Positions 34,947 through 44,585 of a stretch of DNA of 64,000 nt are shown here, piece after piece; position 1 is the first letter of the stretch, and each line of letters opens with the position of its first letter. Position numbers and translations under genes: made by a program. Origin of the DNA: Verrucomicrobiaceae bacterium (lineage in GTDB: Bacteria; Verrucomicrobiota; Verrucomicrobiia; Verrucomicrobiales; Verrucomicrobiaceae); assembly GCA_947507875.1 (NCBI GenBank), contig CANNQP010000018.1, positions 17,380-81,379 of the forward strand, written 5' to 3'. A model generated the notes under the pieces. The model did not search any database, had not been told where the DNA came from, and was given only the letters and a program-made list of their open reading frames with translations.

Positions 34947-37900
34947 TCACTCGACGATCTTCACCTTCCATTCCTCCGAGTTGCCTTTCAGCTCGGGGGC
35001 GTACATGGCCTCGATCTTGGTGGGCAGGGCGCTGAAGCGTCCAGGAATCTCGGCTTTCACGCGGTAGCGGAGGTTGTGGGTGCCTCGGGGCAGTCTTTCG
35101 GCAAAGAAGCAGACCTTTTCATCTCGGTATTCCTGGTAGCTCGGCAGGCTGTCGTCGTAGCTCCAACCACTTCGCACCTCCACAGGCTCAAATCCGGCAG
35201 GCTTCATGTCCTCGATCAGCACGTACTCGTAGTCGTTTTTGCTGTCGATGCTCAGCTCCACCTCGATGAGGTCGCCGCTCTTGATTGGAGCATCGCTGGT
35301 GATTTCTTCGCGGCGATCCTTGAGGCCCGTTTGCGTGACCACCTGACCTCGCGAGCCCGCCACCTGCTGGTTCGGTTTTTCCTCGATGAGGCGGTAAAAC
35401 TTCCGTCGTGCCTTCACTTCCAGCCCGGCGGCGGGGATCATGTCTTCTTGGGAAAACGCGGTCAGGTAGGCATTCGCATACAGCGGTGATTCGCCCAGCT
35501 TGCGCAGCTCGATGATGTGTTCGCCCGTGGTCAGAGTTTCGCCACTGAGGGTGAAGCTGCCCTTGAAAGTGAAGAGGTTCTCCTTCGTGATCTCCACCTT
35601 CGTCTGCGACTTGCCATCGACAAGCAACTCGACCGTCTGCTTCGGTTCGGATTCGCCGCTTGCCTTCATGAAAACCGCCAGCGCCTCAATGACGGCGGCG
35701 GTGTCCTTCGTGCTGTTCCAGTAGGTGCCGTGGCGGCGGTTGTTGATCAGATACTTCGCCAGCCCCGCTGCCGTCTCGCCCTTCGGTTCAGTGGTGCTCA
35801 GCAATTTCAGGAAAGCCGCCTGGGTCTCGATGGCATCGTCCCACCAATACCACCAGCCACCTTCCGGCAGCTCCAGCCAGGCAGTTTGGTTTTCGTCATC
35901 CTGCTTCAGGAACTGCCGCAGGTTCCGCAGGCACATGTCGCAGCGCTCCTTTTCACCCACGGCATGGCAGGCGAGGCCGAGCAAGGCCACGTTGTAGCGC
36001 GAGAGGTTGTTCCGCTTTTCAAAAAGGAAGCCGCGCATGGCTTTGTCGCCCTCGCCATATTCCACGAGGGTGCAGTGGATGAGCGCATCAAGAGGGTCGG
36101 GGCTGCCTTTGTGATCCTTGGCCTTCTCTGGCAGCTTCAAACGACGCAGTTCCTCAGCTTCATGATGTTTGAGGAAATCCAGTCCGTTGCGGACAAAGCC
36201 ATCATTGAGGTTCAGTCCGGCTTTTTCGGCCGTTTTGAGCCCATGCAGCACCAGCGCGGTGATGTGCGGTGACGACTTCCGGCCTCCCGGGAACCATCCC
36301 CAGCCGCCATCGCTGCCACGCATGGCTTCGAGCTTCTTTAGGCCGCTCTTTGCCATCTTCATGACTTCATCTTCATCGAAGACGGGGTTTTGAGTGGGGT
36401 GCAGCCGTCTCGGCTTCTTCTGATCCGCAGCCGGGACGGCTGCACCACGTTTCTTCACGTCCTTCAAATCTACCCCCAGGTCCTTGAGCACGTTCAAAGT
36501 GATGACCGTGGGCACGAACTTGTTCAGCGTCTGCTCGGTGCAGCCATACGGGTAATCGACGAGGTAGGGCAGGGCATCCACGAGAGCCATCGCCAGCGTC
36601 GGTGAATAGCGAACTTCCAGCCGCGACTGCTCGGGCTTTCTCTCGGCGGGCACTTTCACGGTGATCTTGCCGCACGCCTGATCCGGCCGCAGCGCGAGGC
36701 TCCAGGAGTCCGTTTTCAGAATGCCATGTGTGTAGGCTGGGAAGGTCATTTCCATGGCATCGCTGTCTTTTTGCGCGAGGGCTTTGACGCGGATTTTGGC
36801 TTCGCCTTCGCCCGTGACCTTCACACGCCAGTCGAAGCGATGCTCGGAGTGGGCGGCCACAGTCACTTCGGCTTTAGCCGAAAGATCTTTTTCTGCTTCG
36901 GCTGAAGCCGAAGCCACTTTTTCCAGCACACCACCCTCGAGCTCCAGCACGGCCTTCACCTCCTGCTCCACGTCCATCTCGTTGTGGACGTTCGCGGAGA
37001 TGACCACCTCGTCCTTCTCCACAAAGAAGCGCGGGGCTTGCAGGCGGACCATGAGGTTCTTCCGCGTGATGACCTCCACCGTGGCCTCGCCGACCTGCGT
37101 CTGCGGTCCCATGACCCAGGAGCGCAGCTTCCAGGTAGTGAGGTTCTCCGGCAGATTGAAATTCAGCTCGCCCTCGCCCTTCGCATCCGTGACGAAGTCC
37201 GCCACCCACACCGCGCTGTCAGCGAGGTTCGTGCGGATCATGGGCTGGGGGCCGGGGTCTTCCGACCCGCCGGCTGCTTCTGGCGCAGGAGGTGGGGCAC
37301 CTGCGGCAAATGCGTCCGCTGGCGCAGCGGCTGGTGCAGGCGCGGCCATTGCAGCCATCGGCATGGCGGATTTTCTGAGTTCCCTGCCTCCGCCAAAACC
37401 ACCACCAGCCATTTCCATGACAGAGCCTTCGGCGACCTCATCTCCAAATGCCCCGAGAACATCCATCCGCCTCTCGCCTTCTCGTTGCATTCCTACCTGC
37501 ACCTCACGCAGCGAGTCAGCCACCTGCGGATAATGGCTCCGTTTCCAGCCCCAGAAGAAGGGGCGGATGTCCTGCTGATTGCTGCCGCCGGAGATGTATT
37601 CCAGCGCCTTGTCATAGGCCGTGAGCACGACCTGACCGGTGAAGGGTTTGCCATCGGCATCCTTGACCCGCACCTTGACCTTTGACCCTTGACCCGGCAG
37701 GTAAGTCTCCGCGTCCGGCATCAGCTCCACGGTGGCGATTCGCTTTTTCGGCGGCACCACGATCTGTCGCGTGACCTGATGCACCCGCGCCTCACTGACG
37801 GTGTAGGCATCGATGAAAAGGTTCGGCTGATCTGCCTCCGTGAGCTTGAAGCGATGCGTGGTGCTCTTGCCTTCCAGGTTCAGCCAGATCGGTTCAGGAT

Positions 37901-40900
37901 AAGTGCCGTTCTGCGTGCGCACAAACAGCGCCACGGTGCTGCCGGTGCGGTTGGTATTGACCGTGATCTCCACTTCCTCGCCGGGCGCGTATTCGTCCTT
38001 CTCGGTGATGAGTTCGAGGTCGTTGAAGCGGAAGCTTTTGCCCTCCTCGAAGCCCTCACCACGCACGGTGAAGAAGGTGGTGCCTTCGATCTCGTGCCCG
38101 GCTTCGTCTTTGAGCTTTGCCGAGACACGGTATTGGCCTCCACGGGGGAAGGTGAGGCGTGCGGTTGAGGCGTTGTTGCTCATCTCGCGGAGCGAGATGG
38201 CTACTTTGCTGACGCCCTCTTCAGTGGGTGTTCCATCTTTGCCATAAGTTACCCGATACAGCACCAGCTCACCCGTGGCCTTGACCTCACGACCATCCAG
38301 AGTGCGGGCGTGGACACTAACCTCGCAACTATCCCCCGCATTGTAGTAGCCGCGATCCAGCGAGACATAGACTTCAAACGGACGACGAGCCGCGAGCACG
38401 CTGCCTTTGCCAAAGATGGTGCGCCGTGACGCATCCGTGACTTCGGCCTCGATCTCGTAGCGGTGATCTTCATTGCCGTGCAGTTCTTTCGCGAGCGTGG
38501 TGTCGATCTTCACGCTGAAGGTGCCGTCTTCTTGGAGAGCGGCTTCACCTTCCGCCACGAGTTCAGGCGGATCACTGTGCCAGCGAATCCATGGATAACG
38601 CGGGATGCAGAAGCACCAGTTCCGCGCGCCGGGATACCAGTCGTAATAGCTCGCCCGCCAGCCATAGCCGCTGCCGAAGAGCCAGTCCCAGCGCCCCATC
38701 GGGAACCAGCGATCCGTGTGCGCACTGCGCTGCACTTTATACTTCACCTTCCCCTGCTTCACCGGCCCGCCGAAGTAGTAATCCGCCTTCACCTTCACCT
38801 CGAAGGTATCGCCGAGCGCCACAGGCTTGTCAGGAGCCTCCACCTTCACTTCAAACTCGGGTTTCTTGTATTCCTCCACGCGGAAAGTGTGCACGCCCAG
38901 ATGGGTGTCGCCTTTCATGGCGCGCTTCCAAGTGAAGTCGATGCTGTATTGCCCGAGCGTCGCTTCATCGCCGAGCGTGATCGAGTCATTCACCGCTCCA
39001 CTGTCATCCGCCTTGTAGGTCTTCTTCAGCAACTCCTCGCCACGCGGATCATAAATCTTCACCTCAATGGAAGTGCCCGCATACTTGTTCGTGTTCAGCT
39101 TTGGATCGTAGCCCACGAGGCGCGCCCAGGCCTTCCACTTCACCTCCTGATTCGGGCGATACACCGGACGATCTGTGATGGAGTAGAGGCGTGTCTGCTC
39201 ATCAAAGCGTTCTCGCCCGTCATTGAAATAGATGCGTTCAAAGCCCAGAAAGGCCAACCGTCCATCGGCAGCGCTGGCGCGGATGAGCCACTGATAATCA
39301 TTCAGGTTCCCATCCTTCATATGGATGACGCCGTCCTCGTCCGTGGTGGCCTGAATGTCTTTGAATCTGTAGAGCCGTTTCTCGCGATTCAGCACACCAG
39401 GGCGGCCCCACTGCATGTGGTAGCCAAAGAACTTTACCGTGGCTCCAGGAACAGGCGCTCCCGTGACCGCATCTGCCACGAAATAATGCGCCGCGTTCGC
39501 CTGCATTGTCTTCACGATTACCAAGCCCTCCAGCCAGACCAGCGCGCGAGTCTTGTTCCCGCCTTCAAAGGTTCCTTCGACGAGATAAGCCCCCGCCTCC
39601 TTGAGCGGCGTCGGCACCTCCATGTGCTTGTCCCAATGATTCGCCCGAGGTTCAAGCTCTTGTTTCCACTCGGCGACGGGCTGGCTCAGATACTTCTCGC
39701 CATCCTTCTCTAAAAGCCGCTGACCGATGGCTGAGACATTCGTCTTCTGCCAGTCCTGCTCCTGCGGTTCGCTGCGCAGGTAAGCCTCCGTATCCGCGAG
39801 CAGCTTCGTGACATCCACCTTCCGCGCAATGAGGCTGATCTTCTTGGCGTTGCGGAAGACGAGCTGGAGCTTGGCTTCCTTTCCCGCAGGCATGGCCCCC
39901 TGCGGCTCAAAGCGGCCCCAGTTGCCGGTGATCTGATCGATCTGAGATTGGATGCTTTTTTTCTGATCGGGCTCCTCACTCACCGCCAGAGCCTTGCGGA
40001 AGGCTTCGGCAGCCCGTGGATACTGCCGCCGGTCCCGCAGCTCATCGGCGATCTGCATCCAAGCCGAGACACGAGTGTCCGCCGATGCCTCAGCATCTTC
40101 GGCGAGCGTGTGGTAGAGCCGCATAAAGTTCGCTCCTTCCGGCAAGGCGAAGCGCTTCGGCCCGGTGGCGAGCTTGGCGACGGTTTCGTCATCCTTAAGC
40201 GTGTGCAGCGTGGCGATGCTGCTCTTCGTGCTGCTTTCATCTTCATCCGCATCAAAGCGGAAACCGTAGTCGGCGAGGGTTTCCACGGAGAACCAGGACT
40301 TGGTGAGTTGAGCGATCTTCTGGCGTGCCTCACGAGCAGTGCTGGGGCTGATCTTTGCCATCTCTTCCAAGACCCACAGAAGACGTTCGCCATCGTTCTT
40401 CGCCTTGTTCCAGCTCTCAGCAGCTTTGAAGAAGATAGGACTCCTTTCGCCATCGACCGGATAGCCTTCAGCGGGTTCATCGAGTCCACTTTCGTCATCA
40501 AAACCGGGCAGGGTCGAGAGGTCAGTGAGGTGGAGGAGCGACCATGCCGAAGGATTGTGGAGGTTTCCCTGCGTGAGAGCCTCCACAAAGGAGGGATAGA
40601 TTTCCAACATGCCCGATGCGCGATTTTCGTCGGGTAGGTTTTTCCAGGCGGCTTCGAGAAGCTGCAAGGCACGCACTCGGTCTTTCAGTTCCGTGGTCTT
40701 ACGGTTGTTCCAGTTGCGTATTTCGCCACGGACAAACTTGCCATCGGTGACAGTGCCTTGATGAGGGAGCGCAAGGTAGTATTTCCCCGCACTGCGCAGC
40801 ATGTCCCAGTTCTTCGGCTGAGCTTTCACAGTGGCTTCGAGGACCTCTTCCTGCTCCTGAGCTGCGTTTAAAGAGCCAAGGGCATCGAGAGTTTTCCAAA

Positions 40901-41081
40901 GCAGTTCCCCCGTCGCCTCTGGTTTCGCTAGTGTGGCCTTGCCGAGGTCGGCGGCTTCGCGGTGGTTGCCTTGTTCGCTCAGACTTCGGACTTGCTTCAC
41001 GACCTCCGCTACACTTTGAGCGGAGCTGAGGGCAGGCAAAAGCATGGCGAGGAGCAAGAGGCGGGCGGTTTTCATGACCAA
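34947..41081 (-). CDS. Alpha-2-macroglobulin family protein (secreted)
   Basis: A 2044-residue exported protein. The signal peptide ends LSSAQ; no lipobox is seen, unlike the E. coli periplasmic homologue. Residues to about 400 are helical with a TPR-like RQYPRAAEAFRKAL. MG domains and an MG2-type region follow, with an aromatic-rich insert at about 795-840. A candidate bait region at about 1190-1280 is Gly-, Ala- and Pro-rich. The thioester motif CTEQ is intact at 1514-1517, followed by the helical thioester domain. Such proteins trap proteases by covalent capture after bait cleavage. A palindromic repeat is inserted in frame at about 1546-1562. pbpC, a common partner, is not near. The complementary-strand frames are shadows. 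Confidence 0.93.
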   Translation of the reverse strand: MVMKTARLLLLAMLLPALSSAQSVAEVVKQVRSLSEQGNHREAADLGKATLAKPEATGELLWKTLDALGSLNAAQEQEEVLEATVKAQPKNWDMLRSAGKYYLALPHQGTVTDGKFVRGEIRNWNNRKTTELKDRVRALQLLEAAWKNLPDENRASGMLEIYPSFVEALTQGNLHNPSAWSLLHLTDLSTLPGFDDESGLDEPAEGYPVDGERSPIFFKAAESWNKAKNDGERLLWVLEEMAKISPSTAREARQKIAQLTKSWFSVETLADYGFRFDADEDESSTKSSIATLHTLKDDETVAKLATGPKRFALPEGANFMRLYHTLAEDAEASADTRVSAWMQIADELRDRRQYPRAAEAFRKALAVSEEPDQKKSIQSQIDQITGNWGRFEPQGAMPAGKEAKLQLVFRNAKKISLIARKVDVTKLLADTEAYLRSEPQEQDWQKTNVSAIGQRLLEKDGEKYLSQPVAEWKQELEPRANHWDKHMEVPTPLKEAGAYLVEGTFEGGNKTRALVWLEGLVIVKTMQANAAHYFVADAVTGAPVPGATVKFFGYHMQWGRPGVLNREKRLYRFKDIQATTDEDGVIHMKDGNLNDYQWLIRASAADGRLAFLGFERIYFNDGRERFDEQTRLYSITDRPVYRPNQEVKWKAWARLVGYDPKLNTNKYAGTSIEVKIYDPRGEELLKKTYKADDSGAVNDSITLGDEATLGQYSIDFTWKRAMKGDTHLGVHTFRVEEYKKPEFEVKVEAPDKPVALGDTFEVKVKADYYFGGPVKQGKVKYKVQRSAHTDRWFPMGRWDWLFGSGYGWRASYYDWYPGARNWCFCIPRYPWIRWHSDPPELVAEGEAALQEDGTFSVKIDTTLAKELHGNEDHRYEIEAEVTDASRRTIFGKGSVLAARRPFEVYVSLDRGYYNAGDSCEVSVHARTLDGREVKATGELVLYRVTYGKDGTPTEEGVSKVAISLREMSNNASTARLTFPRGGQYRVSAKLKDEAGHEIEGTTFFTVRGEGFEEGKSFRFNDLELITEKDEYAPGEEVEITVNTNRTGSTVALFVRTQNGTYPEPIWLNLEGKSTTHRFKLTEADQPNLFIDAYTVSEARVHQVTRQIVVPPKKRIATVELMPDAETYLPGQGSKVKVRVKDADGKPFTGQVVLTAYDKALEYISGGSNQQDIRPFFWGWKRSHYPQVADSLREVQVGMQREGERRMDVLGAFGDEVAEGSVMEMAGGGFGGGRELRKSAMPMAAMAAPAPAAAPADAFAAGAPPPAPEAAGGSEDPGPQPMIRTNLADSAVWVADFVTDAKGEGELNFNLPENLTTWKLRSWVMGPQTQVGEATVEVITRKNLMVRLQAPRFFVEKDEVVISANVHNEMDVEQEVKAVLELEGGVLEKVASASAEAEKDLSAKAEVTVAAHSEHRFDWRVKVTGEGEAKIRVKALAQKDSDAMEMTFPAYTHGILKTDSWSLALRPDQACGKITVKVPAERKPEQSRLEVRYSPTLAMALVDALPYLVDYPYGCTEQTLNKFVPTVITLNVLKDLGVDLKDVKKRGAAVPAADQKKPRRLHPTQNPVFDEDEVMKMAKSGLKKLEAMRGSDGGWGWFPGGRKSSPHITALVLHGLKTAEKAGLNLNDGFVRNGLDFLKHHEAEELRRLKLPEKAKDHKGSPDPLDALIHCTLVEYGEGDKAMRGFLFEKRNNLSRYNVALLGLACHAVGEKERCDMCLRNLRQFLKQDDENQTAWLELPEGGWWYWWDDAIETQAAFLKLLSTTEPKGETAAGLAKYLINNRRHGTYWNSTKDTAAVIEALAVFMKASGESEPKQTVELLVDGKSQTKVEITKENLFTFKGSFTLSGETLTTGEHIIELRKLGESPLYANAYLTAFSQEDMIPAAGLEVKARRKFYRLIEEKPNQQVAGSRGQVVTQTGLKDRREEITSDAPIKSGDLIEVELSIDSKNDYEYVLIEDMKPAGFEPVEVRSGWSYDDSLPSYQEYRDEKVCFFAERLPRGTHNLRYRVKAEIPGRFSALPTKIEAMYAPELKGNSEEWKVKIVE
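36398..36446. repeat. Palindromic repeat inside the alpha-2-macroglobulin gene
   Basis: Two 18-base arms, one starting GGTGCAGCCGTC and the other ending GACGGCTGCACC, pair with one mismatch around a 13-base loop. It codes for GAAVPAADQKKPRRLH just after the thioester motif. The reading frame is kept. Arg/Pro-rich sequence of this kind differs from the surrounding protein, which suggests insertion of a mobile palindrome. Confidence 0.65.
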
Positions 41082-41187
41082 AAGGCTTGGGTTTGACCCT
41101 AGGGCAGGACGAAAGACAGAGCGAAGGCTTGGCCCGTTCGCTTATATCTCAGGAAACTTGGCTAGCTCGGCAAGCAACTTCGCCGAC

Positions 41188-42717
41188 TCAGTCGAGCTCA
41201 CGCCCCTTGGTTTCAGGTGCGAACCAAATGATGCCCATGCCAACAACATAAACCACGCACAAGGCGGAATAAGCATTCGCTGCGGAACCAAAGGCCAGCA
41301 CCATGTTGGCGATTTGCAGTCCACCGATGGCAGCGATGATGCGGCCCACATTGAAGCAAAAGCCCTGACCGGTGGCGCGCACGCTCGTCGGGAACAGCTC
41401 AGGCAGGTAAAGCGGGAAAAAGCCGTAGAAGGTCGCCGTCAGCCCGCCCATGAGGAAGGCCGTGGTGAAAAACCAGCCGCCAATGATCGTGTTTGTTTTG
41501 TAAAACAACAGCGCGGACACCATGGCCGATACACACATGAGCAGGTAAGTGCTGCGGCGGTTCAGGATGTTGGCGACCAGAGGGGCGATGAAGGCGAAGA
41601 GGCAAGCCCCCAGCGAGGTCGCGATCTGCGTCCACTGCGCGACATTCGTCCAGCCATTCGCGTCGATATCTGCCGAGGTGGACCATTTCGGTGCCTGCTG
41701 CGTCGCGCCCCAGGTGCCCAGCAGGGCCACGCCCGCCACGGAGGCTCCGAGAATCAGATTGCGTCGCACGGTGGCGCGGCTGGCGCTGCTGATGCTGCCT
41801 GCTGCCTCGGCTCGGCCCAGGTAGCGGCGCACAGGGAGCAAAAAGCCCCAGGCGACGATGGCAAAGGCGACCCCGGTGATCAGAGCGGCCACGGGCGTGG
41901 TGACGCCTGCCTCAATGCCCAGTGGCGACCACGACCAAATGATGACCAAGGCGGCGACGGCACCGATGAACACACCCTTCAGGTCGGCGGAGTTCCAGTG
42001 GCTGGTCTTGCCAGCGGCTTTTTCCTCCTCCCACTTGTCCGACTCAGGGACAAAGATGCGGATCAGAAAAATGATGAGCGCAGGCAGTGCGCCGATGATC
42101 ATGAGGAAGCGCCAGGCCTGATGATCCAGCAGCCAGCCTGCAAGTGCTTCGCTGCCCCCCAGGCTGGTGATGAGCGAGCGCACACCGCCGATGAAGTTGT
42201 TCATGCCGATGCTGAGTCCACCCACCAGCAGGTAGCCGATGTTCGCCGCTGCCCCGATGGCTCCCGCCACCAGTGCGCGATTGCCATGCGTCCAGAGTTC
42301 ATTCACCAAGGCCACGCCCAGCGCCCATTCTCCCCCCATGCCGAGGGAGGCGATGAAGCGCAGGATGGCGATGTGCCAAGCCTCGGAGGCAAAGCCGCAC
42401 AAGCCAGTGAAGATGGCGTACGTGAAAATGGAGATCGACATCGCCTTCACCCGCCCGATGCGGTCGCCCAGCCAGCCGAAGAACACGCCCCCTGTCGCTG
42501 CGCCGACCAAGAACGTCGCGATGATGACACTGAACCAGCGATCCAGGTCCATTGTCTGGGCAGCTCCTGATCGCGCCAGCAGATCTTGCAGCGCGGGTTT
42601 GCCGATAAGAGGAAACAGTCCCATCTCAAAGCCATCAAACATCCAGCCCAAAAAGGCGGCGAGCAGGGCGGCGGTGCGTGCAGTGGATGAATTCGCAGCG
42701 GAAGTGATTCGAGACAT
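41188..42717 (-). CDS. MFS transporter, sialate/carboxylate (SHS-like) type
   Basis: A 509-residue inner-membrane carrier from the ATG at 42717; an in-frame start at 42762 is possible. Twelve hydrophobic spans are visible. Span 1 has LGWMFDGFEMGLF with the Asp typical of the metabolite:proton symporters; loop 2-3 is GWLGDRIGRVKAMSIS and span 4-5 has SLGMGGEWALGVALVNELW, also a family mark. A longer loop with FVPESDKWEEEKAAG separates the halves. Lactate, sialic acid or aromatic acids are typical substrates; not determined here. It is divergent from the LRR lipoprotein gene. Confidence 0.9.
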   Translation of the reverse strand: MSRITSAANSSTARTAALLAAFLGWMFDGFEMGLFPLIGKPALQDLLARSGAAQTMDLDRWFSVIIATFLVGAATGGVFFGWLGDRIGRVKAMSISIFTYAIFTGLCGFASEAWHIAILRFIASLGMGGEWALGVALVNELWTHGNRALVAGAIGAAANIGYLLVGGLSIGMNNFIGGVRSLITSLGGSEALAGWLLDHQAWRFLMIIGALPALIIFLIRIFVPESDKWEEEKAAGKTSHWNSADLKGVFIGAVAALVIIWSWSPLGIEAGVTTPVAALITGVAFAIVAWGFLLPVRRYLGRAEAAGSISSASRATVRRNLILGASVAGVALLGTWGATQQAPKWSTSADIDANGWTNVAQWTQIATSLGACLFAFIAPLVANILNRRSTYLLMCVSAMVSALLFYKTNTIIGGWFFTTAFLMGGLTATFYGFFPLYLPELFPTSVRATGQGFCFNVGRIIAAIGGLQIANMVLAFGSAANAYSALCVVYVVGMGIIWFAPETKGRELD

Positions 42718-42838
42718 GAGGACTGGAGTGAACGGGCGAGCCCCTAGATTGCTTGCAGTCATCCATGCAGCCAGTGGAAAGATGATGGACAGCGAACCTC
42801 ACGTGCGTTCAACCTGCACTTTCCGCATTGGATTGCCC

Positions 42839-43747
42839 ATGAAGTCTCCTTTTTTTCCTCTTTGCCTTGCTGCGCTGCTTTCTTCCTGTGGAGATGGCTT
42901 GGTGCCTTCGTCTGCACCTCCACCCGCCGCATCCACTAGCACACCTGCGCAGGCTTCATCGGCTCCACCCACCACTCCAGCCAAGCCTGCCGCTCCAGCT
43001 CGTGTCTATTGGACGCCTGAGATGCTGCACACCGAGATCAAGTATCACAATCCCGAGTATGACGGCAGTGGCGAATTCAACATGCAGGGGGGCGAGCCCG
43101 TGGCGCTGAGCCTGCGCGGGGCGAAAATCAAAAGCCTGGAATTTCTCACGCGCCTGTCTCCCATGGCTCTGGACCTTAGCGGCACGCCCATCCTCGACAT
43201 CCGACCGCTGAAGGGCATGAAGCTGGTCGAGCTCTACCTGGAGGATAGCCCGGTCACCGACCTCTCTCCATTGCGCGGCATGCCGTTGGAGAAAATCTAC
43301 CTCAGCCGCACTCCCGTGGCTGATCTGAGTGCCCTGGAGGGCGCACCGCTGGTGGAGGTCAATGTCGTGGACACGCAAGTCAGTGACCTCTCTCCGCTCG
43401 CCAAGTCTCCCATCCAGATGCTCTGGCTCACCGGCACGCCGGTGGAGAGCATCGCCCCGCTGCGTGGTGTTCCACTCGTCAGCCTCACCCTGCATCGCAC
43501 CCGCGTTTCGGACCTTTCCCCCCTCAGCGGCAGCTCACTTCAGCGCCTTCACCTTGGGGAAACCCCTGTCAGCGATCTCACCCCACTGAAAGGCCTGCCG
43601 CTCACCCGCCTCGTCTTCACGCCAGCTAGCATCAAAGCCGGTCTCGATGTGGCCCGCACTCTTCCCGTGCAAGAGATCGGCACTCAGTTCGATGAAAACG
43701 GACGTGACCTCACCCCACCCGATGCTTTTTGGGCAAAGTTCAAGTGA
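42839..43747 (+). CDS. Leucine-rich repeat lipoprotein
   Basis: The 302-residue protein begins with a lipoprotein signal (LAALLSSCGDG, Cys at about 17), followed by a Pro/Ala/Thr-rich spacer of about 40 residues. Residues about 100-275 are seven 23-residue repeats of the form LxLxxTPVxDLSPLxGxP, e.g. LYLEDSPVTDLSPLRGMP and LHLGETPVSDLTPLKGLP, a short LRR type. It is lipid-anchored outside the inner membrane and probably binds protein or glycan. I chose the ATG at 42839; the open frame continues about 600 bases upstream but that part is antisense to the MFS gene. Function unknown. Confidence 0.85.
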   Translation: MKSPFFPLCLAALLSSCGDGLVPSSAPPPAASTSTPAQASSAPPTTPAKPAAPARVYWTPEMLHTEIKYHNPEYDGSGEFNMQGGEPVALSLRGAKIKSLEFLTRLSPMALDLSGTPILDIRPLKGMKLVELYLEDSPVTDLSPLRGMPLEKIYLSRTPVADLSALEGAPLVEVNVVDTQVSDLSPLAKSPIQMLWLTGTPVESIAPLRGVPLVSLTLHRTRVSDLSPLSGSSLQRLHLGETPVSDLTPLKGLPLTRLVFTPASIKAGLDVARTLPVQEIGTQFDENGRDLTPPDAFWAKFK

Positions 43748-43965
43748 GGAGAAAATGGCCAGCCTGATGGCAGATCGGGAAGGGCGAGGCTTCGGATAAC
43801 TCTTGGGGATCATGGGATCAAAATGTTGCCGAAGGGCTCATGAGAATGGCTGAGCCATCTGGCGAGTCCGCTTTTTCCGAACACGCTGTGGGCATCGCCA
43901 AAATAGGCTAGCCAAGAGTCCGCATTTGCTACGGCAGGATTTCCCGCTATGCCTGCGCGCCTACC

Positions 43966-44568
43966 ATGGCCCTCGCAAAGATCACTCAAGTTTCCGGCAC
44001 TGCCGTCCACGTCCCAGGTTCCGACATCGACACCGACCGCATCATCCCTGCACGCTTCATGAAGTGCGTCACGTTCGACGGGCTCGGTGAGTTTGCCTTT
44101 TACGATGTACGCTTTGACAAAGACGGCCAGCCCAAGGGCCATCCACTCGACGACCCACGTTTCAAAGGAGCCTCCATCCTGCTCAGCGGCTCGAACTTCG
44201 GCTGCGGTAGCTCGCGCGAGCACGCGCCGCAGGCACTCTACCGCTTCGGCTTCCGTGCGGTCATCGCGGAAAGTTTCGCGGAGATCTTTTTCGGCAACTG
44301 CACCACGCTCGGTATCCCCTGCGTGTGCGCGAAGGGAGAGGACATCGCCAAACTAGCTGCGGCAGTGGAAGCGAATCCCCAACTGAGCGTGACCGTCGAT
44401 GTGGCGGCAGGTCAGGTTAGCTACGGCAGCGAAAGCTTCGCCGTGACCCTGCCCGCCACGGCGCACGATGCCCTCGTTAGCGGACGCTGGGACCCCATCG
44501 GTGAGCTGCTGGAGGCCAAGGACGCCATTCACACCCGCATGACCGCCCTAGGCTTTGCCACAGCCTGA
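43966..44568 (+). CDS. leuD: 3-isopropylmalate dehydratase, small subunit
   Basis: LeuD with LeuC converts 2-isopropylmalate to 3-isopropylmalate in leucine synthesis. The 200-residue protein has the swivel-domain marks DIDTDRIIPARFMK, GSNFGCGSSREHAPQAL and the FGFRAVIAESFAEIFFGNC block. Length fits the longer bacterial LeuD group. It is cytoplasmic. leuC and other leu genes are absent from the window. gcvH begins 17 bases after its stop, so they form one transcript that ends in the terminator after gcvH. Confidence 0.95.
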   Translation: MALAKITQVSGTAVHVPGSDIDTDRIIPARFMKCVTFDGLGEFAFYDVRFDKDGQPKGHPLDDPRFKGASILLSGSNFGCGSSREHAPQALYRFGFRAVIAESFAEIFFGNCTTLGIPCVCAKGEDIAKLAAAVEANPQLSVTVDVAAGQVSYGSESFAVTLPATAHDALVSGRWDPIGELLEAKDAIHTRMTALGFATA

Positions 44569-44585
44569 TCCTCAAAAAAACGACC

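Noticed and set aside
38463..39713. 416-residue frame antisense to the alpha-2-macroglobulin gene
   Set aside because: No motif, His/Arg-rich composition typical of antisense reading.
41044..42570. 508-residue frame antisense to the MFS gene
   Set aside because: Composition rich in Arg, Gln, Gly and Asp with no hydrophobic core; the MFS gene on the other strand is certain.
43150..43620. Regular 69-base repeats considered as a CRISPR-like array
   Set aside because: They encode leucine-rich repeats in one frame and have no constant repeat with variable spacers.
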